64,000 bases of DNA from Spirodela intermedia (GCA_902729315.2 LR746278.1:2675501-2739500); one strand, 5' to 3'; positions 45,511-58,179 are shown, counted from the first letter of the stretch. Notes: generated from the sequence alone by a model not told the origin. Made by a program: numbers and translations.

Positions 45511-48045
45511 TCAGTCAAAAGCATCATCGTCGTCATCTGGAAGCGGCTGAGCGGCAGCAGCAGCAAGATCAGCCTCATGCCTGCAGAGAAGAGAGCGTAA
45601 TGAAGAATGAAGCCTATAGATTAAAGAGGGCGTGGCAGGAGGGGAATATGCTCACTGTTGCTGCGCAGCCAAGTCGATCTGCACTTCAGGTGGGGCGAGG
45701 GCTGGAGACTCGACGAAGTGAAGATTGGGATCCCTGGGGAAGAGAAGGGGGTTCACATGGTTAGGGTTGAACAAAAAAAGCAGGGTGTGAAGGAATAATG
45801 CCCGAGAGGAAGGGGACGGTTCACTGTACCCTGCGAGCTTTCTAGCAAGATAAAGGAAGGGTTTCTCAAAGTTGTAGTTGCTCTTGGCAGAGATCTCATA
45901 GTACTGCAGATTTTTCTTCCTGTGGAAAGTCACTTGCTTGGCCTTCACTTGCCTGTTCTTGACATCGACCTTGTTGCCACAGAGGACTATTGGGATATTC
46001 TCACACACCCTGTTTCAAGATTTGACGACATTCAGAATGGTTCTCTCGATCAGGAGAGAAAACAGTTTGAGAAAGACGTCACGAACCGGCACAGATCGCG
46101 ATGCCATGTGGGCACATTCTTATATGTCAACCGAGCAGTGACATCGAACATGATGATAGCGCATTGCCCGTTGATGCTGTAGATGAAATATAGTAAACCA
46201 TTAATAACCAGCAAGAATGCATGAGGTGATTATCATATAGTATATCAGGTGCGGAAATGAATCCCTATTAAAATTATCTCCTTTGCATCAATGCTTTCGG
46301 TGAAACCGAAGCAGCTACTTTTATCCCTGACCAGCGAAGATTTAGCTTCAAATCATGAAAAGGTCCCATCAAACAATCATTCCAACAAGGTGAGAGACTT
46401 CCTATAACCCAGAAGATTTTGTAACCAGCCACCTGACCTCACCCAGTGGGGATAATGCTACTTTTGAACTGTGGTGCAGGGAACTGCATTGATGTTACTA
46501 TTGTCACATGGCTCTCAACCAGCACTGGCAGGAGTGATTTCATCAGGGGCACTTATTGATCTGATAATGGGACAATTCATTGGTCACCCCGTGTTCTAGA
46601 TATATCTAGGTGTCACAACCCCAAGGGCTGCAATGAAGTTAAAGATCAAGTCAGACAAGCAAGAGAATATGCTCGAATTATTGACTGACTCCAGGTCGGG
46701 AGAACCTGGGAAGAACACAAGCCAAGAGGAAGGAAAGAGGATATTCTTTGCAATAAGTCAATAGTAATAGGGTTCTTTTCACTCTCAGGTTCAGCAGTGA
46801 AGATGGTAAAACATGCTCCATTCCAATACAACTATAATCGACGACTCAACAGTCAAGCGACCAAAGTCCTTGATCATATGACCCATAAGGAAAAAAAAGT
46901 ATTATCCACTTCAGTATAAAAATTACAAAAAGTTACATAAAAATCTGCGATAACAGTCACGAACTCATCAGAAACAGCCCAACAAACGGAAAACGCTTTT
47001 GCATTCTGAAGAACAATGGAAAACACAAAAAAACTGAATAAAGCAGCTTGTTCAAGCCTAAATCAATACTAATTGCGGAAAGAATCACGTTAGGAATAAG
47101 AAATGAGAATAAAAGTACCTAAATCAAGCACATATGACAAGATGTGATATATACAAGTTGTCATAAATGCAAAAATAAATTACAGAACTTACTAGTATCC
47201 ATCTCTAAGGCCACCGAACTTCTCTTGACCAGCAGTGTCCCAGCAATTAAAACGGATTTTTCCACAATTAGTGAAGAAATCCAAAGGGTGAACCTCAACA
47301 CCGATGGTCGCTGCAAAATAAATATTAAATGAGATAAATGACATCTTAAAGGCTTACCTTCTAAAGATCTAAATGACGCCGGGACACATTAACATAAAAA
47401 AGGCACATACGTTCGTATTTCTTTTCAAACTCTCCAGTGAGATGCCTTTTCACAAATGTAGTTTTCCCTGCAAAAAAATTAAATTATTAAAATTTTAAAT
47501 TGTTAAATCAGAAACCTTAGCAACTAGCTATGAGCATAAGGCGCCGGAACACATGCAACGGATCAAGGATCGAGATTCAAAAAGTGCAACACGAGGAGAA
47601 GGACTTTGCGTCCGGCATCATGAAACATAGGTCCTAGATATTTTCCATAGCCCATATTTCCTATTCTAAATTTTTCAGTCGAGCATCACGAAAACTCTTA
47701 TAATATAATGCATGCCCATTATTTAATTTCAGTTCCTATTTGCTTACACAAACGTTGGGGGAAACCTAAACATGAAACGATTCCCCAAATATGAGCGCTG
47801 CTTGACATGTATATGGAGCCGAAAGTACATGACATTGAAAATTTTCACCTTCGTCATCTTAAAGCATTGCCATTTCCTAATGAAAATATTTGACACCATC
47901 CCCAGGGAACCCAAACAAACGAACGTAGAACGTGCATAAAAAGAAAGATGATATGCTCAAACGAAACTAAGAGAGAGGCGCCACCGGTTCCTCCATCGCC
48001 AACGATGACGAGCTTGAAGTTAGGGCAGTCCACCGCTTGCTGCAT
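45511..48045 (-). CDS. RAN: Ran GTPase (GTP-binding nuclear protein)
   Basis: Seven exons: 48045-47985, 47467-47411, 47310-47193, 46176-46087, 46009-45830, 45733-45656 and 45580-45511. They give 654 nt and 217 aa in frame. Motifs in order: P-loop GDGGTGKTT (about 16-24), switch I through [31 protein letters not shown] (switch II), NKVD (G4), and [13 protein letters not shown] (G5). The C-terminal tail has the acidic DDDDDAFD typical of Ran. Ran drives nucleocytoplasmic transport and spindle assembly through importins and exportins. There is no prenylation cysteine, as expected. The N terminus ([16 protein letters not shown]) is a few residues shorter than most plant Rans (MALPNQQ…). Asn stands where Tyr normally precedes CWDTAGQ, and Asn replaces His in YYIHGQ. 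The gene looks complete. Confidence 0.95.
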
Positions 48046-48612
48046 TGCCACTGCCTTCTAAGAAGAACAACAGACAACAAAAACCCCGGTCACAAAAAAC
48101 CCGGCGACACCCGGAAGACGCGTCATGCGTCGCCTGGGAAATGGAAAAGAATAGAAACCCTCACGGGAGGACGATGACGCCCGAGCAAACCTAGGAGCTC
48201 CTTGACGCCGCCTTCCTGCCCACCGACCTGAACACGGGAAGAGCTCGAGGAGGAGAGGGAGGGAAAAATAAAACAAACGCAGCCAGGTGTAAAGCCGGCG
48301 AACCCTATTAAGCAGATCCTCTCTGCTTCGAATCCACGCAGGTTTCTCGACCGTCCGATCGAACAGACGACGTAGGCCAATCTCCACGCGGGGTTCACCG
48401 TATGGCTTATACGGATTGCGCAAACTAGACCGTCTGATCAGCCCATTACCGACTCTGGGACAGTTTCGAGTCAAGCAAATCCGCTGAACCGGGTTTGATT
48501 CTCGAATTTACTATTTATTTCCATAATTAAGTTTATTTAACTAATTCCATCGGAAGACCGCCGAGTCAGGAATCGGACCCACTTCACACGTCACCCAACC
48601 GTTGACCTCTTC

Positions 48613-48652
48613 TCAGAGAGAGAGAGAGAGAGAGATAGAAAGAGAGAGGGGG
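48613..48652. repeat. (GA)n-rich tract upstream of the LEA gene
   Basis: An impure GA run between the RAN and LEA genes, which are divergently arranged (800 bp between start codons). It may lie in the promoter of the LEA gene. Confidence 0.7.
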
Positions 48653-48728
48653 GGAGACAGATCCGTTGGCCCACAAGTTGAAGCGTAATTGAAGGGACAG
48701 GTGTGAAGTGGTGACACGAAGCCCGATA

Positions 48729-48736
48729 CTATAAAT
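48729..48736 (+). promoter_or_regulatory. Candidate TATA box of the LEA-type gene
   Basis: CTATAAAT lies 108 bp upstream of the start codon at 48844. An ABRE-like ACGTGTGA (reverse strand, about 48586-48593) lies 140 bp further up. This would suit an ABA- or stress-induced gene. Confidence 0.5.
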
Positions 48737-48843
48737 TTTCGGGCCCTCGAGATGGTAGTCATCATCCGACAGTTGGTTACAGTTGAAGGACCCTTTTTGC
48801 CCCATCCCTCGCCTGCTGGTGCTTCCACCTCCCGATCCTTAGA

Positions 48844-49439
48844 ATGTCGAGCCAGGACATCCGCCACAAGGCCAGCGAGGCCATGGGCCAAGCCCAGGTG
48901 GGAAGCTCCTCCCTCCCCTGTCGATTGCTTGATCCTTTCCACCTCCACCGGATGCTGTCGATGGACGAACGTCTGGCGGCTTCCAGATCTCCGGAAGCCG
49001 GACGGTTTCTAGTGCTTTTTCTTCCAGATCTTCTATTCAAGAGATAACATGTTTTCCTTTCCCCCCTGCGATGGATTCTTGCAGGCGAGGAAGGAAGAGA
49101 TCGCCGACAAGGCGTCGGACGCCTGCCGCTCGGCGTCCCAGTCCTGCCAGGAGGCCAAGGAAAAGGCCGGCTGTCTCCTCCAGCAGGTACGCACAAATCG
49201 TAGGAAACTTTGGAAAAGCCCTGGTCAGTCCATTTCGCTTGGGGATTCTTCCAGTCTCGTCGTTCGGTAGGATTTCGAATATTTTTCTCTCAGCTCATTC
49301 TCTGATTCGAGCTATTTGCTTTGGCGATTGGGGCCTGTAGACCGGGGAGCAGATGACGAACATGGCGAAGAGTGTCGCAGATGCTGCTACCAGCGCTCTC
49401 GGCGTCGGCAGCGACAACAACCCCACCTGCAGGCGCTGA
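48844..49439 (+). CDS. Small LEA-type (ABA/stress-inducible) protein with cysteines
   Basis: Three exons (48844-48897, 49085-49186, 49341-49439), all phase 0, encode 84 aa. The protein is hydrophilic and helix-prone: MSSQDIRHKASEAMGQAQ, then KEEIADKASDACRSASQ, then LLQQTGEQMTNMAKSVADAA. This matches the plan of the small plant LEA/KIN-like family (…GQxxxKxxxxMDKASNAAQSAK…QQTGEQxKxxAxGAADAV). Such proteins are disordered in solution and protect membranes or proteins during drying or cold. Oddly, it has four cysteines (32, 39, 48, 82), whereas LEA proteins usually have few or none. The C-terminal NPTCRR replaces the common GMxK ending. No signal peptide is seen, so it is probably cytosolic. Confidence 0.78.
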
Positions 49440-50116
49440 TCGCGTGCGTGCCTCTGGAGCCCGTTCGTCGCGTCGTTCGCTATGGCTGCATCGACAGGCG
49501 CGATGATTTTTGCTTGATTCCCCTCGAAGTCCACAGTCGCCTCCCCAAGTGAAGGCTCGTCTTCCTGTTTGTTGTTCGTCTCTTTTTATTTTCCCGCCCT
49601 TTTGGTAATGCTCTGGGGCTTCGTCGTGCACACGGTTAAGATCGTGGGTAGCAATCTCGACGCCCTAACTGCCACTAATAATACGCCGATCTCGGATTCC
49701 CATTCGCGCCATTCGCCAGATCCACGTGTCACAATAAGATCACCCCCCCCCTCCGCGTTCACCGACTCGGAGGGCTTCACGCTAATTTCTTTTTTTTTTT
49801 TGTAGAATTGTAGAAATAATATGTGGGCCCACTGAGGACGGTTCGCTTTCTTCTGTTTGGGGGTAGTTCCGTCTTTAGAAAATGATTTCCTTGCGTGGCA
49901 CTGTCTCCGATCCCCGTCTTCGTGGAGAACAACGGGAGAAGGTGCGGAAGGAGACTCTCGACGGCAGTCGCGCCGCAGATACGAATCAAGAGCGAGGGCT
50001 CGCTCGTCCTCCATCTCTTCTCTCCACTGGTGTGGCTTTCGTTCTCCAGCGCTGCATGCGAAATTATAACGGTGAGGCGGAGGGGAGACGGAGGTTGGTG
50101 GTACGTGTGAGCTGCC
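49440..50116. other. LEA 3' flank and BRCC36 promoter/leader
   Basis: No extra gene. CCACGTGTC (ABRE/G-box-like, about 49722-49730) lies roughly midway. Poly-C and poly-T runs (49743-49801) follow. The BRCC36 leader probably starts near 49850-49900. Confidence 0.5.
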
Positions 50117-53100
50117 ATGGCGCTGACGGGTGTGAAGATGACGGAGGAAGTGTGGCTGGCCTGTCTCAGCCACGCCCTCTCAACGGAGAGCGAGGAGATC
50201 ATGGGACTTCTCCTCGGCGACACCCAGGTAAGTTTCCCCGTCAATTTCTATTTCCGATTTACTTTTCTTCACGTCTTTCACGGCGAGGCGGTCTCGGCCT
50301 TGGTCTCCGACTTGGGTTTTCTGTATTCGTAAGCGGTGATCGACGGTGGTAGGCGGGAGGTGCTTTGGCGTTCAAGTAATGTGGAGAATTTTTGTCGTTC
50401 TTATTCCTCGCATCCTTCTTTTTGTGACGTTAGGGGCGGTATCTTCGAGCATGGCAATAATAATAATGGTTTGTTTATGACCGGGTCACTTATTTGTCTC
50501 CGTGCTTATTCCTATGTACGGACATTGACATCAGTTACTACAATTGCTGGAGTTGCCTATATGCTGGATCTGCGTGTTTTCGTTGTGTATTGAATAGGCC
50601 TTTGTTGGAACTTTTTTTGATGCTTTTAGAGTGGAGGTAGTTTCACATTCACTTTGGCTTTGATAGACGCCTATATGAAGCTTAGACATTGACATCAGTT
50701 ACTACAATTGCTGGTGTTGCCTATATGCTGGATCTGCGTGTTTTCGTTGTGTATTGAATAGGCCTTTGTTGGAACTTTTTTTGATGCTTTTAGAGTGGAG
50801 GTAGTTTCACATTCACTTTGGCTTTGATAGACGCCTATATGAAGCTTAGAAATGCATTTTCTTCCTGTTCGTTCATCTTCTTATGGTTTGAGGAGTTTAA
50901 ATTGAATAATCTTTTACCCTTCACGGTTATGAATGGTTTCCTCTCTGAAATAAGTATATTGAGGAAATTATTAATGAAACACGTTAGTATTTTTCTCAGT
51001 TTTTATTTTTTAATCCTGATCTGGATATCTTGGTCATATTTATGGCATATGAAAGCATACTTGTATGAAAAAAATGTATTTCCTGTCAGATTGACTCTTC
51101 ATCTGTCGCCACATGCCATCTCATACAGCATCTATTTATCTGTGTGTGTGTGTGTGTGTGTGTGTTGTGTGTACATCTATATAAATTCGATTTCCTAGTT
51201 TGAATATTTGATGGAAGTTTGGGTTTGATAATAGCTGGAGATAATTGGATTTTACTTAGTCCGAACCATGTCATTTTTTTAGTCACAACAACTGTCATCA
51301 AAGAGCAGTGCTGGAGATGAATCCAATGCCATTTTCTTTCTGGACTTTAAGCCCGTTCTTATGAAATGATAGGCTAATTATTTGAAGCTCTGTAAAATAT
51401 GACCTATTTCGTATCCGAGTATAAATTAATGTTAGAGGACAGATGTAAGTTGATGAACACTTTTCATACTCATAATCTTAAAGCAGCCTTATCTCATTGA
51501 ACTAAAGATCATTTATTTGTTAAACGTGACTTGGACAATGTAAACACGGTAAGCTCTTATTATCTGTCAAACTTTCTTTAAACTGTTGAAGAACATCACT
51601 TTTCTGCATTAGTCAACGTGATTGCCTTTACTAGAGTCATGATAGGTGTTATTTTAGACGAAAAATGCCGCCATTTTTTGGAACTAATAGTTTCCTCAAA
51701 TGAATTTTGCCAGCATGCGGCTGATGGAAGTGTAATGGCTTTAATTTGGGGAGCCTCACCTCAGGTGAGGTCTGACCGTCGAAAAGACAGAGTTGAGACT
51801 AATCCAGAGCAATTGGCTGCTGCATCAGCGCAAGCTGAGATATCCAAAACATTTGTCATATTCATAGTATTGAAACTCTCTCCAGATTATTTTGTAACAT
51901 TTTATGGGATGTAAGGTGTTTAAACTTGACCTAGTGTCACAGAATGACACACATAACAGGACGGACAACAAGGGTAATTGGATGGTACCACTCGCATCCA
52001 CACATTACTGTCCTGCCATCTCATGTTGGTAAGCCAGAATTAGTGATGCATTTGCATTCTTTCCCTGGAAAAAAAATGAATGTGAGTTTTTCCTAGGCTG
52101 CTAATATTTATCTTGTCTTATTGCCTTCCTACACGTTTCTTAACTTTTGATGTTCCGCAATTTTTTTTTGCTCAAGTCAATCTGGTTGCTTTCTTTTTTT
52201 GAGCTAAGCGCATGCTTTCTGCCAGTGTTAGTGACCATTAAGTGGCAACGATAATTTAAGGGATTCATAGTTACCTTGCTTGTATTGGCAGCTCTATTCC
52301 ATCCTAGTGTCTTACTGGCTCAACAGCAACAAGGGTTTACATATGGGAAATATGTTGTCCTTTCCAGTTCTATCACTGCTGCATTTTTGCAGCTCTCTTT
52401 GTTACAATGTTGTGTGGATCAACTGTAACGTGATTGATTTTTTTCGTTCCACTCAATCTCACTGGGTTCAGAGCTTTTTCCAGGAGGAAAAATAATGGAG
52501 TTAATCTTTTGATTGCAGAAAATTCGATGTTTCTTTTTGGAAACTTCATCAAAGGGCATTTTCTGATCACATGGGTGATATACTGGAAAAAAGTGCACTC
52601 AGTAGACTTGATGAAAAATGTGATGGGACAGTTCTTGGATGGTTAGAATGTCCTAAATTCAGAAAGCAAAAGGGGAACAATCCGTTTTTTAATTTCTATG
52701 TCCTCTTTTTGTGAAATCTTTGCTATATTTTAATAGATGGATACAGTTTTCTGAAAGCTGATAACGTCTTAGTGGATGGATTAAACTGTTTCCATAAGCA
52801 AGCAGGTGTCATTACCATATTTATACGATTGTGAACAAACTTGAAGTACTTCTATCTTATGGAAAGTAAATGCTAGGCGTCCTTCGTTTAGGTAAAATTA
52901 GACTTTTATTGAGTTTATTGAAATCCAGCGGTTCATTCCTTGGCAACCAAGGGTCTGCTTCGACTATGTTGGCTTTACTTCCCTCAGTTGCTCACTTTTT
53001 CCTTTTGGACATATCTGCCATGGCTGACAATTTTCGTGGATAAATTGTCTGGAATTGATTCTCATTTAGATGCTCAGGTGGAACTGAGTTTTTCAGAAAA

Positions 53101-56100
53101 GTGGAGATTTAACCACAAGGGGATGGAGAATTTGACACAACGTCCATGCTTGAATTTTGTTACACGGGACAGAAAATTCAGATATCTTTGATTTTTCCCT
53201 TTATTTTCTGATAAATGATTTCGAATAAATAGCTTTGGAAGCTATGATCGAAAATTAAAATCGAATCTGTGGCTGTGTGGTATGTAAATTCGCTTCTGAT
53301 ATTTATGTCAGAGGCACAGTTTTTGCTATCTTTCCAGTGTCTCATAAAGTTCCAAGTAAAAATCTATTTTTTTTCTGTGAACCTAATTGACGCAATAAAC
53401 TTGTTGATGGGGAATATTCCGTGTTCATTGCTTCAACCAGCTCCATGATCATGCAATTAGTCTCTTGAATCTTGAAATAGTTACCCAAAGGCATTTTGTG
53501 TAACGTGTAGCCAGTGAAGCTTTCAAGTGAGCCAGGTATTGACTTGCATTTACCATCGCGCTGACTAGGCACAGCCAGGCTGAGCGAAATCTGCGTAATT
53601 CAGGTCAAGCCTTTGGCAGGACCATGCCCCCATGCCCTCATGCTTGAGGGGCTCCATGAGCTGCTGATGAAAGGCCTAATACTGAGGGACGTATTTTTTT
53701 TATGGGGTGTTCTTCTGAATATTGAAAGAAATATGTTTCTTTAGTTCAATATGCTTCCAGGGTTACTAGATAGCGTTTTGCTTGATGCCTTGTATGACGT
53801 TTCCAGCTTCACTGATGGGAAACCTACAGACAGATTTATTTTCTCTCCAATATTTCATTAAATTTACTGAGTTGACCCCCTGCGAGTTACAACTAGCTAA
53901 TGCACGTGCAGATATACGAACTCAGGCAATGTATCAGCTATTAGATTCTGGATTCGTTGGGTTGATATTTTCCTGTTTCAGTGAAGATTCACAAAAGGTG
54001 TGGGCCAAAGTTTTCTAACTTGTTACAATTGTCATTGGTTTTTGTCCTCGTCCTACAGTGACATATGCTAATCTGAGTTCTTTCAGATTGGAAAAATTCA
54101 GGTCATAGCTTTTCAGTCCTTGAATAAGAGTCAGCAACTCGCCTCAATAAAGAAGTCTTCAGATGTTGAGCTTGAATCATCCTGGAGTTCTGAGAATACC
54201 TTGTCAACTTCAGGATCTACATGGATTGAAGGACTGGAGAAAGATTCAGGGGATTCAAAAATGGCCAATGCCTCTAAAGTATGTTCAAGAGAAGTTTGTC
54301 CATTATTCTCCGTAGTGATTTATCTTTCTCTTATGTATCTCCCAGAAATGAATACATTTCTAGATTGTCTGCAATACCTCATTAATATCCCATTTTGAAG
54401 TACTGACGGATGATTCTCACCGTACATGGAATGTTGTTTTGGATGATTTTCATCAAACTGAATCCGTTTTATTTGAAAGGGTGAATATTAAAATTCTACT
54501 AAGTGTAGATCGCTCTGTACCTTTGTTTCGATATCTTTTGTTCCAGATTTTCTATTCTACTTTTTTTAATATTAACTCATACATCAGGCCCTAGTGAAAT
54601 TCTCCGAAGGAATGGAAGTCTCTAATGCAGATGGGAGCTATCTGGGAGGGGAGAAGATAGAGTCAACTGGTGTTATACCCTATGATGCCAATGTTTCGAG
54701 TAAAATAGCTATTGGTATGGACTTACCAGACATGACAGCCAGTATGCAAGAAGCCCTGCATCGGTCAAACATGGATGTGAGGTATTATATGAAGATGCAG
54801 CCGAGCATATTAAAACTGTGATAGTTTGTAATCTGAGAGGCCAAAGTTTTAGTTGGCTGCATTCTTTGATCACACAATCTCGTATGAGCTGTTTTTGACT
54901 TATAAGTGGAGATGCTTGAACTGTATGCATCAAAGAATTAAGGAAGCTTATTCTTTGCTACAAAGTGAAAGCCTATGATATTTATTTTCAATCTTTCTTT
55001 TTTCGGGCTTGTGGATGGAAGAGGGGTTGGCGGTTGACTTTTGGATTATAGTCTAGCATATTATTTTAGTGCCTGAATGCCAACTCTGATTGTTTTCCTT
55101 TTTGTTATTTTTCTCTCTAATTTTAGTTTAGTTTCAAATTTTATTGGGCAAAAATCTCGAAGTATATTTTCCTCCCCAGTGAAATTCCACATCCGTTTTT
55201 TCATCATTTCATATTCAAACATGACCTCCCAAATGATTTAGCATATTATTATATGTAGTTCGAAAAAAGAAACTTCGTTCTTAGAAAACATGATACACCA
55301 AACCACGAAAATAGAGTGAGATTTAAAATTCTAAAATTTTACTCATTGAATTTTTTTTGACCATCATACAAATGCCGACTTTCTGCTTCTGTCAGAGATA
55401 TTCATGCAGTTCATCGGTTGTGCTTGAACCCAATTTTGTTCAACTTTCAGTTGTGAAAGAACTTTTGACACATAATTTCTTTCTAGGTGAATTTTACCTT
55501 CTAAAGATGTTGTGTTCCCCCATTTATTGATATCAGTATTCTGAAGGCAACTTACTGGATCTCTGTTGGAGATAAGAGCTATCATAATATATGAATGGAA
55601 TATAAAATTTAATATTGAAAATAGCAAACCTCACTGAAGGCTTAATCTATTGGACCATTGGACATATACCTTCTTTCTGAGCCTGCCACTATTTGTAGAA
55701 TGATGCGACATGTAGTGGGGAGACAGATTGCTCCTCCATTTCCCTTGATAAGTAGTTCATTTTCAACAAGATGGAGTGGGTGAGATTGTGTAGGATTCAA
55801 AAAGAGCCTTCAGCTCTTTCTGGATTGCTAGACTCAGTAAGATTGTCTCAAAACCTGGTTGGTGTAGTACAGTGATGATGCATGGGGAGTCTTTGAGAGA
55901 CCGTGTGTTTTAAACTTTCATAGACGTTTCCTTTCTTTTCAATGATATTGCAGTGTTAAACACCTTGAACAAAAGAATAGGTTCTTTGCAAGTTTGTATC
56001 TCATGCTACAATCTTCATCTCTCAAGGAATTGAGTGAAGGAAATCTTCAGTTTCTTTTCCCATAGATTTTGTATCATCTCTCAATGACATTGCTGTTTCT

Positions 56101-56967
56101 TCTGGCTTACTTATATATAGACATTGTAGTGAGTAGTAAACGCTGCAGTTGCCAGTCGGACTACTATTGTGTTCTTAATTTATGATTTTGAATAAAGCGG
56201 TGCAGAGTACATAAGGAAAGAGATTCCTCTTCAGGTTTTGCCTAATTGGTCTCTGTTCAAGTTTGATTCTCCCTTGAGCTCCTTCACTGCTGTACAACAT
56301 GTACTTTTTGAGGAGGAACAATCAGCATATAACCAGTCACTGCTACATAATACGAGGTAACTGTTTCCATGCTTTACTTTCTCCAGTGATATGCCATCAT
56401 CATGTTTCCATCTTTGATGATTTCCCTGTGAATCAGAGATGGGAATATGCACCCACTTGCATTCGTTCATCACACATCAACATACCAAGCCTCGCTGTGC
56501 AAGTTAATGGAATACTGGTCTGAACTGGATCCTGTTTGTTTGTTTCCTGCCCAGACTCTGTAGCAGCGCCACTTTCTTTAAGTACGTCAATTCTAAAATG
56601 TTAACCTGTTTCTTCAGCTTGATCCCGGCCATAAATGTGCTTCAGGACCGTCTAAAGGAAAACGAAATCCAGGTGCTTCAGCCATGAATTTACTTATATA
56701 TATATATATATATATATGTTGGGAAGTGGTGCTAATCTTGTTTTGTCGGAACAGTTGGCTATGCTGACAGAAGAAGCCAAGTCCTTGGAGCTTGAGGTCC
56801 TCGGCAGAGAGAGCAGATCGGCAGCAGATTCTCAGCGGCGCTTGCAGTCTCGAGGATCTCGAACAACTAAGCCTACTGCCCGAGGAGGCTCACCTTCCTC
56901 TGACTTCATTGGTTTAGGAAGCGAGGGTAGCATTTCTGGGCGAAGTAGAAACGCATCCCAGCCTTAG
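50117..56967 (+). CDS. BRCC36: BRCC36-type K63-specific deubiquitinase (JAMM/MPN+)
   Basis: Ten exons: 50117-50227, 51714-51839, 51941-52028, 53912-53997, 54087-54278, 54588-54781, 56198-56356, 56437-56517, 56618-56672 and 56755-56967. They sum to 1305 nt, or 434 aa, in frame. The MPN+ domain spans roughly 1-125. The catalytic Glu lies in STESEEIMGLLLGD, and the JAMM zinc motif HSHPHITVLPSHVD is complete, with its Asp split over the exon 3/4 junction. LIFSCFSED and IGKIQVIAFQS follow. A variable Ser-rich middle and a C-terminal block (HHTSTYQASLCKLMEYC…LQDRLKENEIQ) match plant BRCC36A. The enzyme trims K63-linked ubiquitin in BRCA1-A- and BRISC-like complexes and aids homologous recombination (family knowledge). 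Intron 2 is AT-AC. Exon 2 begins HAADGS where relatives have YSKNG, so its acceptor is slightly uncertain. Confidence 0.92.
50521..50848. repeat. 164-bp perfect-looking tandem duplication in BRCC36 intron 1
   Basis: The segment 50521-50684 (GACATTGACATCAGTTACTAC…TATGAAGCTTA) is repeated at 50685-50848 with about one visible difference. This is a recent tandem duplication in non-coding intron sequence. Confidence 0.9.
51141..51164. repeat. (TG)n microsatellite in BRCC36 intron 1
   Basis: A TG run of about 12 units, followed by a second short TGTGTG. A (TA)n run also lies in intron 9 (about 56694-56717). Confidence 0.85.
51840..51940 (+). other. AT-AC U12-type (minor spliceosome) intron in BRCC36
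   Basis: The coding frame demands that exon 2 end at GCTGAG (51839) and exon 3 begin AGAATGACACAC (51941), joining as AQAE|RMTHITGR as in other BRCC36 proteins. The 101-nt intron then starts ATATCC and ends CAC. ATATCC is the U12-type 5' splice consensus. AAACTTGAC near the 3' end approximates the U12 branch motif TCCTTRAC, with its adenosine about 12 nt from the splice site. No GT donor is available at the right frame and position. Confidence 0.8.
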
Positions 56968-58179
56968 TGCCAAGATAACCCTGCTGTATGTTTTGTGCAT
57001 CCGTAAGTGTTGGAATTTGACATGGGGATTCCTCTTCTGTAATGTTTCACCCTTTTGAATCATGAGAAAGTTCATTTTTCATTCAATACATCAGTTCAGT
57101 GATTGTTTGCATATGATCCTCAAGATCTTGTTAGTAGGGTTTTGCCTGATCCTTCTCTAAATATTCAAGCGATCGTCTAATGAGTGTCACTTTACTGGAT
57201 GCAATGAAATCCTCTTTGTACAAGGCATGTGGACAGGATTTGACATTTAAATACTTTATTACTGGGTGGAATTATCAAGGTTGGATGGTTGCAACCTGCT
57301 CTGCACTCTAGAAAATTAGATTATTAACGTATTTTCCATTTTTTGATTTACTTTAAATGCCCTGTAGCTCTTTATGCTTTGAAAAAAATGAGAAGATAAT
57401 GCTAAAAGCAATTAACGTTGGAAAACTCTGAGTTTTTTTCTCTCGGAGTTCTTGTCTTCTGGTGTAATTAATATTCTGCATGTTTATCTTCTCTCATCTT
57501 CTTGCCACGGCCAGTGATAGAAAAAGAGGCTACCCACGCAGCTAACTGGTCCTCAGCTTTGATGTTCTTGAGAATGCTGCCAGCAATTCGTTCACCCTCG
57601 TAGTAGAAACAAATTCTCTTGATGTGCTTGAGAATGCTGGAGCTTTGATTGCTGCTCTTCATGGCGGCCTTGTTTTGATTGTTGCAGGTCGTGGGAGCAG
57701 AGGAGCTCGTGAGAGCATGAGTGAAGGGTTGACCGCAGTTTAGGGACGTGTGGAGGATTTCAATCGATCATCTGATGTATGCAACTTCATAGGAGCACAA
57801 AGTTCTTCCATCTTGGCTGGATTTTCCCCGCAAATACCATATGAATATGCTGTTTAGATGTTTGAAGTCAAACGTGATCCTTTGTCCTCACTCTCGCTCT
57901 CTCTCTCTGTACCACCGCAGCAAATTCGTCTCCACCCGTTGACCTCTGCGGCGTAGGTAATCCGATGAGCGAAAGAGTGTTTTTCTCGTGGGGCGGGGGT
58001 CTCCACAGATCCGGGGATCATCGCTACGTGGCCGACAGGAGCGCCGCCCAGCCGAGGACCGTAGCCGAAGGGCCCACCTGGGCATTGAAGACTGGAGCTC
58101 TTCCCAGGTCTCTCCCGTCTTAGACCCCCTCTCTTCCGCTTCCTCCTCTCCCCATTTCATACCTCCTCGACGCGGTGGA
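56968..58179. other. Intergenic: BRCC36 3' flank to NUDT19 leader
   Basis: No supported gene. A short internal similarity (CTTGAGAATGCTG twice, at about 57570 and 57625) is present. From about 57890 the sequence becomes the GC-rich leader of the NUDT19 gene. An in-frame ATG at 57988 would extend that protein by 64 residues, but the extension lacks organelle-target character. Confidence 0.5.

Noticed and set aside
54709-54933. Antisense frame across the BRCC36 exon 6/intron 6 border
   Set aside because: It overlaps a coding exon with clear family similarity on the other strand and has no motif of its own.
57988-58179. Upstream in-frame extension of NUDT19 from ATG 57988
   Set aside because: The extension (MGRGSPQIRGSS…) precedes a better transit-peptide-like start at 58180 and has no remembered counterpart. 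It is kept only as an alternative.
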